This document shows, piece after piece, positions 12,347 to 24,078 of a stretch of 64,000 bases of DNA; positions within the stretch are counted from its first letter, which is position 1; each line of letters begins with the position of its first letter. The notes beneath the pieces are model-generated. The model saw only the letters and a program-made list of their open reading frames with translations, was not told the origin of the DNA and made no database searches. Origin of the DNA: Cryptomeria japonica (lineage: Eukaryota > Streptophyta > Pinopsida > Cupressales > Cupressaceae); contig NC_081414.1 in NCBI RefSeq assembly GCF_030272615.1, forward strand, positions 768,132,153-768,196,152, read 5' to 3'. The position numbers were made by a program, and so were the translations under genes.

Positions 12347-15158
12347 TTTTCTAGCGCCACCTCGAATAAATGTTCCTGAACATTTCAAAGATATCGAACT
12401 AGTCCATACTTAGAACCTTTGGAAAATTCAACCCAATATATCCAGAAACTAGGAAGTATACTAAAAAGGGAACAAGAATTCTTGAACTAGATCAAGGCAC
12501 TTAGTCTTTGATTACCCATGTGTGTGCAAATGTATTCATTCTGACTCACAAGAACATTGTAATCCTTTGAATCCACTGTGACTAGCTACGTGAATTTTCC
12601 AAACTTCATAGGCATCCTAGATATAGCGTTGCTGCTAGCAAGTGTCCATAGCCCAGTTGAGGTTATCGTTGTAGTATCACGGAGATTGCTCTACTTTAGG
12701 CAATTTTTCTTTTTATACCTATAGAGATGATTGCACACCCATAGCCAAGTATTTTGATATTTCTTTATTCATTAATTTTTTCTCTTTTCCTTTTGATTTT
12801 TCTTTTCTTTCTCATTTTTATTTCTTTCGATACTACCTTTCTTTTCACATATTTTCCACACTTGGCACGTAAGCAATGAAGCTCGTTGGGTTTGAGAATT
12901 ACAGTGGCGCTGAAGCAGGATTTAAGATTTTTCACTAGTCATGGCTTCACCTAAGAAACCACAATGACTTATAGAGCAAATGATTAAGTGTGTAAAATAT
13001 AGTAATCGAAAGATGTCAGTATCAAGACGCAATAAGTGATTCCCTTCCGAGTCAAGTACAAACCCTAACCAAATGATGAAGTTGGAGAGGAACAACCTTG
13101 GATTCTAAAGCACTTCATAAATAGATATCTAAGAAATGGACAGAACATGAAATCTAAATTGTGTCGATGTATGCCGAATCAATACAAATGCCTTTCCCAC
13201 AAACAAAGGCTCCCACTTAGGACACCTAATTTAAGAAAACCAACTAACCAAATCAAACTAAGCTAAGAAAGCTATGCTAAAGCAGGCCAACTAAACTACT
13301 TGAGCCGCCCAAGAATCTTGAGTCAACTAACTCAAGGCAACCTAACAACCTAGCCCAACAAAACGACTAAACAAAAGGAAAACCTACTCTAGACCATATA
13401 CAAGACTCTAGAACGAACAAGACTCAAAAAATCGACATATATACATGACCTCGCATGATTTCTCAAAATGTGCAATAGGAGCATCGCGAAAGTGACGATG
13501 CAAAGTTTTGCAAATTCATCCTTGAATTCGGAGAGGCGGGCTCTCACAATGTAATTCTCATATCCAATCAGTTTCTCACGCAAGATGATCAATTGTGGCA
13601 ACTCATTAGGTCCATGTTCAATCCAAATGCAAGTTGCTTTCCCAAAATCTCCATAATCAAATTCATAACAACTTTCAAAGCTAGGATTAAGGAAAGAGAC
13701 AACCTAACACTGTTCGTGCTCAAATAGAAACTCTTGCTCGCCATCTACCAATAGCTTCAAGAGGTCGCCATTGGTGATGTATCATTCCACTTGCACCTTT
13801 GACATTCCAAATCTCACTCACTGGTTCTTAGCGCAACCTCAAATTGCTCTTCACCATCATGCATAAACCATGCATCCTTATGAAACTCCACAAGCATATC
13901 TTCGAAAATGAGAGTCTCCTTAAGTGATTGATCTTCAAGAATTTCCTCTGGTGGTTGCTCAAATGCTAACATTGATGGTAGAACCACCTCAAAGTGCCCT
14001 TTGCTCTCTAGCTCCCATTAGTTCACCTTCAAGGAAGCTTGATAATTCTTCATTTGACTCTTCTTCTTGTAGTAAGGATGAACACTCACCAAAGATGATT
14101 TCCTTTTGAATAGGTGGTAAATGCTTGCTATCCTATTCTTGAGATGGTTAAGCATCGAGTGATAGTGAGTCATGATGACCCTCCAAGTCACTTATGCTTT
14201 CTGCTACATTTTCTTTCTCAATCTCTTGATGATCTTCACAAGTGTCCATGGTTTGTAGAACTTCATGTCTTGATGTCTCCACACATTGATTATCCCATGC
14301 CACCATCTTGCTAAGTCTAACATCTTCCACTGTTTCCTCAACTTCCTCGAAGACAAGGTTACCCTCAACTATAACGTCTTGATTACTTGGCCCATTCATA
14401 CTATCTTCTTGCAACTCATTCAGCAATGCTTTAGGAGGTCGAAGTTGATGGTGAATCATGCCTCTTGCAACAATTCACATGTATTGGAACAATGTCTGCA
14501 GTGACTCCTCCTAGACTTCCCCCATGAGATCCTTCAGCACTCCTTCGAATAGAATTGTCGTGATGATGTCTTTCAACGCCCCTTCGAATTGTTCTTCATA
14601 CTTGGGCTCATTTGTGATAACTCGTAGTTCTCCATTCAACATCTCTATATGATGGTCTTCCTCTAGGATGATGCTCGGTACTTCTTGTAATTCATTCTCA
14701 AGAATCACCCTTTGTAGCTTGAACGAGTATTCATCAAGGAATTCCTCTTCTTGCAACGAACTTTCCTCCGTGAGAGCTGAATCAACACTTTGATCATCAC
14801 TTGTCACTATTTCTCTAGATCGAACATTTTCTACCTTACTACATCCTATCTTTGGGGCAAGGTATGCAAATTTGTTCTCCACAATAACAGATTGACTGTC
14901 AAGCTTGATTGTACAACCTTTGTTGCCTGATGATGCTGCAAGATATGTGCTCCAAGATTTATCCACAATACACTCGTCCTTGGATAAGATTGGCATTTGG
15001 CTTGATTGATAGTTACTTTGCATAATAAGCAAGTGAATTCGGAGGGGGGTGCATTATGAATCCTGCACCACAATGGTAGCAATGTGATTTCTAGGCATAT
15101 GTCACCTCCAAGACCAAGCTGACTTTCGATCATCCCCATGAAATCTTGAAAAAGGATT
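12347..15158 (-). pseudogene. Host segment Q with a decayed ORF of unknown function
   Basis: Between F and J a minus-strand frame stays open in long stretches: 15032-14511, 14459-14148 and 13601-13389, all in the same frame, separated by stops. This looks like a decayed gene of at least 500 codons. The translated parts are very acidic, with many EE, EVE and DDQ pairs, and have no motif I recognise. The end segment MPQLIILREKLIGYE is helical and amphipathic. The 12352-13380 stretch has no ORF; it includes a T-rich tract (12700-12850). It may belong to an older retroelement, but I cannot assign a family. Confidence 0.35.
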
Positions 15159-15589
15159 TGTTGTGACATTTTCACACATCGCCCCATTTCAAATGTGGAC
15201 ACCCACTTTTTCGCTTTCGAAGTTAGATGTCTTAGCTTAGTCATTGGTAGTTTTAGTCTTTTGCTATTATCCTTTTGCTTGAGGAAGTGCAGTGTCTCAA
15301 ATTGCCAGTAAATGATCTAGTCATATTTCCTTCTTTGGGTTGAAGTGAAGATAGTGTGGCTCTCAAGGCTTAGGAGATGAGCGATTTGGGATGATCATTT
15401 CATTTGATTATAAACGTCACATGCCTCCAAAACCAGACATAAAATTGAGTATAAGCATGGAGGACTGTCAAAGAAAGTTCAAGGATGCTTGAGATGAGGA
15501 TAGTTACAGCATAGGCAAGCAGGATGAGGGTGTGTTGATGACAAAGGGCCCTAAGATTGATGAAGTGTCTCTATCAGTGAAATTGCATA

Positions 15590-15985
15590 AGTGAGGTCAC
15601 AATCAGTGACCCCCTAAAAGTTCGACCTACTTCATCCTCCAATCAATGCCCCCTCAAAAGTCTGAACTCTTCCCGTCAGTACCCCCTCAAAAGTCTGACC
15701 TCATTCAGTCAGTGGGGCGTCCAAAGTCTGATCTTTTTCTTGCTCAGTCAGTGACCCCCTGAAAGTCCAATCTAGATGAGGAACCCCTTTTGCTTAGCAA
15801 GATAGACATTTCTAAGGGTAATGCTTGATGTTTGATAAAATTGAGGTAATTGAGCAAGCATAGCTAACTCCGACCTGCCACTGTCAATGCACCTCTAAAT
15901 GTCCGATCTACTTTTGATGATTGTCAATGCTTGGTGAAAAATCCGAACTGTCAGTGTTAGTGCCCCCTTGAAAGCTCGAACTCCT
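15590..15985. repeat. Element J repeat array, CAGTGACCCCCTNAAAAGT units
   Basis: At least eight degenerate units with CAGTGACCCCCT followed by AAAAGTTCGACC or AAAGTCTGACC, spaced about 35-60 bases. They occupy the same place as the arrays of B, C, D and G but with a different core and no evident hairpin. Confidence 0.65.
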
Positions 15986-16254
15986 CAAGGAGTCACTTCA
16001 AATCCATGCCTTGGGAAGGTAGTGAGTAGTAGCAGGTCCAGACCTGAAACCAACAAAAATTAAGACATGTATCAGACCTAAAGTCAATAAAAATCATACC
16101 AAAAAGTGGAGTCTCAGACTGAAAATATGACAAATCGGATTTTAGAACATCAGTGGATCAAACCTTGAAATGTGAAAATCAAAGATTAAACAAAGGGAAT
16201 TCATTTCTGATTTAAAGATCAAAGTTGTTCTCTTCTATATCTTGATCAAGGTGT

Positions 16255-16270
16255 GTTTGCTTTTCAGATT
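16255..16270 (+). other. Splice-acceptor-like site in J
   Basis: TGTTTGCTTTTCAG followed by AT, AG at 16266-16267. The same placement, after the repeat array and before the exon-like segment, is found in D (30207-30208) and G (20980-20981, minus strand). Predicted from sequence only. Confidence 0.4.
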
Positions 16271-17057
16271 TTGGAAGCAAAGAAAAAGAAACTTCATCAG
16301 GAGATAGGGACGTGCCAGAGATCACCTCACAACATTAGGGAGATTTAAGTATCCAAGATAAGGTTGCTTCATTACATCAAATTTGCCAGGGTGTGGGGGA
16401 CTCACACATCAACAACAACATGCTCAAAGCAAAGACAAGGAATGTCGTAACCTTGCTAGAGGGAGGCATCATAACCTCATCCCGTGCATATGCAATGACT
16501 AACACGCTCAAGAGTGCTGTTGAATGAAAGGAGGTGTTCCAAGTTCAAGGAAGCACAAGATTCAGCATGAGAGTGCATGTGCTAAAAGAAGAAAATTTTC
16601 ACAATCTTGAATTTCCTCCAGAAATCCAAGAATCTTTGCTAGTACATCAGGGAGATAGTTCCAGAAGAGTTAATCAAAGTTAGAAAGATCGATCCCCAAG
16701 GATAATGCAATTTGGGAGTATCTCCCCATCATCCCATTCTTCATTGCAAGTGCTTGATAATGTTGAGTATCAAGAGATATGCCTCAATCACCTATGACTT
16801 GTGATGAGTTACAAGGTGTACAACTAGCCGAGGTGGCACCTAGTCATCACCTATTCAATCATATCATTTCAAGATAAGGCATCTAAGTTCGATGCACCTA
16901 ACTCATCCATCAATAAGGATAACTACCACATGTGGGCACAGAGTTCGATGCACCTACCCTCACCATCTATTGGTAGAAAATTCAAAGGAGGACATGTGTC
17001 CCACTCAATGTAATTTTGTCAATGGTCAAGCATTAAATGCTTTGTAATGGGTGTAAC

Positions 17058-17146
17058 AAACCCTAATTAGGGTTTTTGTCTTTCAATCTCAGCCATTGAT
17101 GTGGATTTGATCCTGGCCCTTCATTGTAATAAGAGCACTATATAAG
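17058..17146 (+). promoter_or_regulatory. Promoter-like block of J: telo-box palindrome and TATA
   Basis: AAACCCTAATTAGGGTTT at 17058-17075 and TATATAAG at 17139-17146, then CTTCATTTGTAAAGG, as in D. Confidence 0.6.
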
Positions 17147-17909
17147 GCTCCACTTCTTCATTTGTAAAGGTTAATAGTTCAGAAGTAGTGAATAATCAAT
17201 TAGTTAGATAGCAGCTAGAGTAGAGTAGGAGAAAAGGAGATTGTTGTCAAGACATTGTTGTAAGAAGCATGTTAATTTCATTGAAGATATGGTGAACTTC
17301 ATATGTTGATTCAACAATTTGCATGGTATCTACTTCTCATTTATTTTCATGTTGGTTAGATGGATGAAAGATCTTTGCTGAAGATTAATGGTGGAACTCC
17401 TATGTTCATACTACTAGTATTTCATTGATTGTGAAGTATCTTGCATAGTCAATTGAACTTATTTATCTAAGCTTAACTTCAATTACTACTTCTTCATTGA
17501 TATGCATTGCTTTGATGGTATTTATGTCTGTAAACTTTGTGGAGTTGTTGCTTAGCATGAAAAAAAAAGCTTAGTTGAATTTCACCAAACATTGTCCATC
17601 GCTCTTACATTCTAGGATTAGATTAGCTTTCTAAACCCTTTATCCCCTTTTATCTTTTTTTAAGTCAAGACAGTTTCCACAGTCCAGCAACATTCAAGCA
17701 TTCAAGAATCAATGTAAGTCCACCTTGTGATTCCAACAATATCACATTACACAATGAGTCTATCCAAGAGCACCTCAAGACCTGACATTCGAAACCTTGG
17801 AGTCATCATTTGATCACACAGTTTAGCACTTGGGAGGATTTTGTTCCAGAAAGGATAGAATACTTAGTATTTTATTTTGTGTTGCATAGTGCATAAAAAC
17901 ACGACAAGA

Positions 17910-18516
17910 TCATTACTCTCTGAGACACTAAAATTGCCTGATTCCACCTTTGGCTTGGGGACATCCCAAAAGAAAATTTTCCCCTGTACTCCCGATTCCA
18001 TCCTTGACAAGAATGTCAAGCAATGCATTTCATCGTGCTCAGTTGTCTCATGAATCCTGCACTGTCCTGGTACTGCAAATTCTGACAAGTTGTGTGGGTG
18101 TAGCTACGCATTTAAAGTCCACCAAAGTTGAAAGATATCAATTTGTTGATCATCATGGCAATGTTGTTGCCCTTCCAATTGAGAAATCTTTTCTTTTGAA
18201 TTTTCTGGTTTTTTAATTTTTGAGGGTTTTCAAATTTTTCGATTTTTTGGATTTTCAACTTTTTCACTTTTTTGGATTTTTTGGAATAAGAGAGATCTAG
18301 CAAATCTCAAATTTGCCTTGAAAGCTCATTTTGGTTCTAGCTGCTCAAGATTTAAACATCGAATGTCTTCTTTCTTTTTCAAGTCCAATTGATAGTCCAA
18401 CGATTACCTTCCTCTTGTGATAACTCTGTCGAGCGTTGAGGATGACTCTCCATTATCTTCCACTGAATTCACCTATTCAAAAGTTTGCATTCATGCCCTC
18501 CTTCTAGCGCAGATTC
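17910..18516 (-). other. Right part of host Q, no supportable gene
   Basis: Continuation of Q after J and up to H. On the minus strand it contains a run of near-identical lysine-rich codons (18190-18300) caused by TTTTT-rich repeats such as GGATTTTTTGG. Short ORFs only. The flank before H is GATTC. Confidence 0.3.
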
Positions 18517-19372
18517 AGTTGATATGTTTTTTATGCACTTCATACAAAGAATAAAATACCAAGGTACCTTATCCTCTCTTGAACAAAATCCTCTCAAATG
18601 CTAAACTTCGTAATCATACGAGGTGACTCCAAGGTTCCAAATGTCAGGTCTTGACGTGTGGATAAGCTCAATGGTTTGATGTGATATTGCTGGAATCACA
18701 ATGGGGGCTTACATTATAGATGAACTCTTGCTTGAATGCTGCTAGAACGTGGAAATTTACTTGAGTTGAAAAAAAAGATAAAAGGATTGAGGGTTTAGAA
18801 AGGTCTAATCTACTCCTAAGATCAATGATAATAATTGATCGTGCCTGGATGGACACATTTCTTCAACGGAGCTTTGCTTCACCATGTTACCAACAACTAC
18901 ACAAGGCCGATACAATCTTCCAAGGGAAAAAAAAGGTTTTCATATCATGAATTATTCATCCAAATACCCAATACACTAACAAAACTTGAATAAACATATC
19001 CACAACTGAACTTAGCACATTTTGAGGTTCAAGCTAACTATGCATTGCAATTAAAAATCATCCAACCACAAAATTATCAATGTCCACACATTATTGCATC
19101 ACAATCAAAGAACTTCATCTAACATGAGAATCCAACAAGAAATCATGCAATTATGTAGAAGAAACAACACACATTCCACCATTTCTTTACTGAAAAAGTC
19201 ATTTACATAGCTCGGCAACAATTTCTGTCTTCTCCTCCTACTCTACTATACTTGCTATCTGCTTCTGCTTGCTATCTAATGTCTATTGATCAACTACAAT
19301 GAATGGCCAGGATCAAATCCACATCAATGGCCAAGAATCAAGATTGAAAGATAGAAACCCTAATTAGGGTTT
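18517..19372 (-). mobile_element. Element H, 3' terminal domain
   Basis: The left edge AGTTGATATGTTTTTTATG aligns with the family's terminus TGTTGATGTGTTTTTCATG (reverse complement of the 3' end). It runs to the telo-box palindrome at 19355-19372, immediately after which G is inserted. The remainder of H resumes at 23360. The TATA box expected left of the palindrome is not found, so this copy has decayed. The matching right end of H is not identified; the flank GATTC is not found after the ends of E or K. Confidence 0.6.
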
Positions 19373-20213
19373 GGTTGATGTGTTTTTCATGCACATGCGA
19401 ACACAGAATAAAATACCAAGGTATCTTATCCTCTCTTGAACAAAGTTATTCGAATGCTGAAGATTTGCCTAAGGATCAATCGAAATAACTCCAAGGTTCT
19501 TGTATGTAGGGTCTCTACGTGTGGATAAGCTCTTGGGGTTTGATGTGATTATGCTGGAATCACAAGGAGACTTACGTTTGTATGCCTGAATGCTTGATTT
19601 GCCGGAACTCAAGTCCTATCTACTCATCGGGATAATAAAGAAATAGCAAAAGGTGTAGGGTTTAGAGAATCTAATCTAAGACCTAGAATGTAAGAAGGTA
19701 GATGAACGACTAGGTGGAGTCCTACCAGGTTGGGTCTCACCATCAGGTTGAACAATCTGACACCAACTCAGTGCAATCTTCTAAGGGACGCTTCAAATAT
19801 GTTCAAATCGTTACACCATCAAACACTAATCACCATTCAAGTTAATGCATGAACGATAGACGCATAACAATTCGAGATTAAGCTCATTCAATGTCAGTTG
19901 ACCACACAAGGCGCACTTACAATCAATAAGAGGCTAGTGGTTTGGACTAGGCGGATTCCACGCGAGTGCATTCAGTAACTTCATTCATTCAATCTAATAA
20001 TTTACCATCTAAAATGAAGATTCAACAAGAAACCATGCATATTGCAAAGAAACAACACACTTCACCATAACTTCAATGAAATGGAGTTCATTTACAATCA
20101 AGGCAACAATTTCTTGCCTTCTCTTCCTACTCTACTCTAATCGCTATTCTATTAACTATTCTAGCTACTAACTCTTGACTAACTATTAACCTTTACAAAT
20201 GAAGAGCCAGAGC

Positions 20214-20303
20214 TTTATATAGAGAGCTCTTTACATTTCGATGGCTCTAATTGATTTACAATCAATGGCTAGGATTACAAGATGAAAACCCTAATTAGGG
20301 TTT
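20214..20303 (-). promoter_or_regulatory. Promoter-like block of G: telo-box palindrome and TATA
   Basis: AAACCCTAATTAGGGTTT at 20286-20303; TATATAAA on the minus strand at 20214-20221, followed by a CTTCATTTGTAAAGG-like stretch. Confidence 0.6.
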
Positions 20304-20341
20304 GTTACAACAAACTCCTCTAGCCAATGATAAAATTACAT

Positions 20342-20701
20342 TCAATGCATGAGGAAACCGAGGTAGGTACATCGGAGTTTGTGTCTCCGTGCATAAGTGT
20401 GGTTTACTAAATCTGGACCCTCTGATGTGGAGTCTTTTGATTGGAGGAATAGTGATTGGGATGCCACCTTGTCTAGTACTTGCTCTATGATGACCTTGGT
20501 CGATCCTCCTTTGTCCTTGATGTGCTTGAGGAACGATGTGGAGTCTTCTGATTGGAGGAATAGTGACTGGGATGCCACCTTGTTTGGTACTTGCTTTGTG
20601 ATGACCTTGGTTGATCCTCCTTCATCCTTGATGTGCTTGAGGAACGATGTACCTTTCCTTGGCTCTCCTATGTTTGATGAGACTTCTTCTTGATTTTGCA
20701 T
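20342..20701 (-). CDS. Short ORF of 119 codons in the 3' exon-like part of G
   Basis: MQNQEEVSSNIGEPRKGTS is followed by two tandem copies of a 37-residue block beginning SFLKHIKD and ending LQS(E/K)DST. The DNA repeat is 111 bases (20424-20534 and 20535-20645), so it keeps the frame. The differences between copies include conservative changes. It lies downstream of the predicted splice acceptor at 20980. Sequence is polar and of low complexity; no known domain. It may simply be part of an untranslated RNA. Confidence 0.3.
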   Translation of the reverse strand: MQNQEEVSSNIGEPRKGTSFLKHIKDEGGSTKVITKQVPNKVASQSLFLQSEDSTSFLKHIKDKGGSTKVIIEQVLDKVASQSLFLQSKDSTSEGPDLVNHTYARRHKLRCTYLGFLMH

Positions 20702-20978
20702 AGTGATGGTAGGAGGTCATAGTCAAGTCACTCCTTCTCTGGTAGCATTTCTCTCTTTGAAGTGTTTGTAGGATCCTTCTTCTGATATCTTGTGATCTCT
20801 TAATGTGATAGAATGAAGATCTTGAGGTTTACTTGTTCTATTGCCTGCAATTCCTTGAACACTTGAAGTCCTTCAACTTAGAAGCACTTTGAGTCTTCTT
20901 CCATATCCTTGATGATGATGAGGTTTGAAGAGGTCGCCCCTGTCCTTGCCTAATCTCTTTCCAACTTGGTCTTGTAGA

Positions 20979-20994
20979 TCTACAAAACAAACAA
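20979..20994 (-). other. Splice-acceptor-like site in G
   Basis: On the minus strand TTTGTTTGTTTTGTAG precedes ATCTAC; the AG is at 20981-20980. The position matches the acceptors of D and J relative to the hairpin array. Confidence 0.4.
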
Positions 20995-21084
20995 AAGATG
21001 GTGTCAAGCACATACGATATATTCATCCTAACATGGTATTTCTCACTTCAAACCATCAATAAGAAGGCACTAGGATCAATTTCG

Positions 21085-22810
21085 CTCTGGACCCTCTAGA
21101 AGGACAGGACCTATAATGGAAATTTCTGCTCTGGACCCTTTGGAAGGACAGGACCTATAATGGAAATTTTCGCTCAGGACCCTTTGGAAGGACAGGACCT
21201 ATAATGAAATTCACTCTGGCCCCTTTGGAAGGACAGGACCTATAATGAAATTCGCTCTGGACCCTTTGAGAGGTACAGGAGCGAACCAAGCAATTTCACT
21301 TAATTCCCTAATCATAACTCATTCTTCAAGGCATTAGACTCCATAATTGTGCTCTTTCTAGGTATAGACAAGCCGTTTGCTCCCAAAAATTGCTTAGGAA
21401 GGGGGTCGTTCAAGTGCTAAGGCAAGGTAGAAGGTCCATTGAAGAAGTTCGCTTTGGACCCTTTGGAAGGGTCAAGGGCGAATTTCTTCCTTTAGGTTCA
21501 ATTCTTCCTTCTTCTTACTTCAATTTGCATTGATCTTCACCTTTCAATCCCTCTCTCATGAAGACATCATTTATTTGACCCCCAGGAAGGCCTAGAAGAA
21601 ATCTCGCTTGGGTATCTTTGGAAGGTACATGTCCTCAAGAGGAATTCGCCCTAGACACTTTGGAAGGGTCAAGAGCGATTTTTTGCATTTTTGCACAAAT
21701 TCTTCACACTTTGTGACCACAACTCACTCAGATGCATGTCCAAGGATGCCTCTAAGTTCAATCAACCTCAATCAATGCTAGGCTTGATGTAAATTGGGAG
21801 CAAAAGGAGGTTTCAAGAGAATTAGCTTTGGACCCTTTGGAAGGGTCAGGAACGAAATTCTTCCTTTGATGCCATTCATCTTCCATTCGTCATTACTTTG
21901 CCTTGAATTTAACTTTTCCAACCCTCCTCTTATCATGATTATGTCAACTCGCCTCTATCTTAGCTTAAAACAAGATCTTTTTAGTGCATTAGGTGAAATA
22001 GGGAGTCCTTCTAAGGATTTTGCTCTGGACCCTTTGGAAGGGTCAGGAGCTTAGGTGAAATTCGCTCCTGTCCCTTTCGAAATTCATATTTTCACATCAT
22101 TGCTCATGAATTTTAATAAGTTCAAACCTTTTAAGAGAGCTTAAGCAGAGACTCCTTCAAATTTTTCTTGTAAGATGCATGTCTCACCTTGATTTGCTCC
22201 AGACCCTCAGCAAGGTACCCAAGCTAAGAGAAATTCGCTCTGGACCCTTTGAGAGGGTCAGGAGTGAAATTCTCAAGTTTGCATAAATTCTTTGCTTTTT
22301 TATCACTCAATTCACTTTGAAGGCGTGGATAGATCAACCTTCCCTCAATCATACCATGGGGACAAGTTTTATGATGCAAATTAGGAGCAAGAAGGGAGAT
22401 TTAAGGAAATTCGCTCCTGTCTCTTTGAAAGGTACATGAGCGAATTTAGCTCTAGGGCTCAAATTCTTGAATATACCTCAAGTCTCCAAGTTCAAGCTTC
22501 ATGTCCTTGCTCTTCTATTTTGTTTAGAACAAAATCCTTTCAATGCTTTGGGCGAAAAAAGGGGTCTTTGAAGAATTTCGCTCCTGTACCCCTGGAAGGG
22601 TCAGGAGCGAATTTGAGGTTCTAGCTCAAATTCTTCACTCTCTCTCAAATTTTCAAGTCTAAGTGTGTCCCAATTCACTTACAAAAATGAATTCAAGCTA
22701 ATTTCTTTCCAATTCTTGCCTTAAAGTGAAGGTTTTGTCCAGAATAGGAGTCAAAAGGGAGTCTTGGAAGATTTCGCCCCTGTCCCTTTGGAAGGGTCAG
22801 GAGCGAATTT
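21085..22810 (-). repeat. Hairpin array of G, same 31-base core as D
   Basis: About fourteen units. In the sense direction the core has outer arms CGCTC and GAGCG, a 2x2 internal loop CT/CA, inner arms GACCCTT and AAGGGTC, and loop CCA. The plus strand shows the reverse complement (CGCTCTGG...). The first five units (21085-21290) are spaced about 41 bases, an obvious local amplification, and several of these have lost part of an inner arm. The rest are spaced about 165-200 bases. The spacers are only weakly alike while the core is kept. Confidence 0.85.
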
Positions 22811-23359
22811 GACAATCTAGCTCAAATTCTCCACCTTTGCTCAAACTTTCAAGTCTAGACTTGATCATTAGGCGTTTTCTAAGTGCAAAATAGGTCAATT
22901 TTATACCAATCAATGCCTAGAGTACAAGAACTTCATCATCTATTGACTTGACCAACTCAAACCTTCAAAGGGAAAATCCTTGACAACACTTACTCACATA
23001 TCTTCATTCACTTCCTTGACTAAATGACATAGGTCTTAAAGGCAAGGCCACCCTTGGATTTTCACTTAAACTCATGGCAAGGTACAAAGATTCCCTTACC
23101 ATCAATCAAGACTTAACCCCAGAAACAAGTCCCCAAGCCTAACCAAGAGGAAGCTTTCAACAGAGACCCTGACCTAGACCACCTACTGACCCACTTCAAT
23201 TCAAGCAGACCCTGCTATCCTAATGATCCCTCTGGCAACTCCCTAATGCAAAGATTAATAGCCAAGAACCTAAAAGACTAAGCCAAGAAAACCAACCCTA
23301 GAAAGCAAAAAGTAGGGGTCCCCATTTGCAATGGGGCGATGTGTGAATACGTCACAACA

Positions 23360-24078
23360 AGTTTGTTACACCCATTGCATAACATTTAATTCTTGACCAA
23401 TGTTAAAATTACATTTTATGGGACACATGTCCTTCCTTGAATGTCAACCAATGAGAGAAGAGGTTAGATACTTCGAACTTTGTGCCCCCACATATGGTAG
23501 TTATCCTCCTTGTTGGATGAAACAAGTGCATTGAATCTGGATGCCTTAAATTGGAATGATGTGATTGGGTTGAAAATGACTAGGTGCCACCTCAACTTGC
23601 TCCTTGTAACTCATCACAAGTGTTTGTGATGGGGCAATATCTCTTGATACTCAATATTTCCAAGCGTCATGATGATGATCATATTGCTCAAGTCAACCTT
23701 CTAACCTTGATTAACTCTTTTGAAACTATCTCCTTGATCACATTTGCATCTTCTTTCTCGTGTGGAAACTCCTTCCTTATGATGTCTAGAACTTGTTCTT
23801 GCATTGCTCTCCATTTTGAATCTCCTATCTTAGATTACCTCTCGCTTGACAAGTATTCTTTGATTTCCGAAGGAAATTCAAGATAGTCATATGTTCCTTT
23901 CTTGATGTTGATCTCTACACTTGCCTTGTAGTACCTTTCCTTTGATGCCTCCTCCCTGTAATGATTCCTTCATGTTGTGAAATCCCTTGTTGCTCATCAT
24001 CCATGTGATTGAGTTCTTCTCTCCATCATTCCACGTGCTTGCTTCTTGCATCAGACCTTGATGTTGCTTGTAGCTAGC
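23360..24078 (-). mobile_element. Element H, internal part right of G
   Basis: Resumes with the sequence next to the palindrome (GTTACACC) and contains a region related to J at about 16500-17050, including CACATGTCC, TTCGAACTTTGTGCCC and CTCATCACAAG strings. On the minus strand the segment from 24071 reads ASYKQHQGLMQEASTWNDG and continues to a stop near 23887; this is probably the 3' exon-like region rather than a real protein. It ends where S begins. Confidence 0.5.

Larger units (their letters stand above)
15159..17909 (+). mobile_element. Element J, gene-less unit of the family, diverged
   Basis: Begins TGTTGTGACATTTTCACAC at 15159 with the terminal hairpins, and ends near 17909 with ACACGACAAGA, a decayed form of ACACGTCAACA. 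Flanking pentamers are GGATT and TCATT, so the TSD is not clear. Contents: repeat array (15590-15985), a splice-acceptor-like site at 16267, a 3' exon-like region without a long ORF (16268-17050), telo-box palindrome and TATA box. The host Q continues at 17910. No gene like that of B. Confidence 0.7.
19373..23359 (-). mobile_element. Element G, gene-less unit inserted in H
   Basis: The sense strand begins TGTTGTGACGTATTCACAC at 23359 and ends at 19373 (plus-strand GGTTGATGTG, one base off the consensus). Flanking pentamers are GGTTT (19368-19372) and AGTTT (23360-23364), a TSD with one change. The host sequence on the two sides joins exactly like the uninterrupted copies: palindrome followed by GTTACA. 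Contents in sense order: terminal hairpins, leader (22810-23320), hairpin array (22810 down to 21085), splice acceptor, short ORF with an internal repeat, promoter block. Confidence 0.85.
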
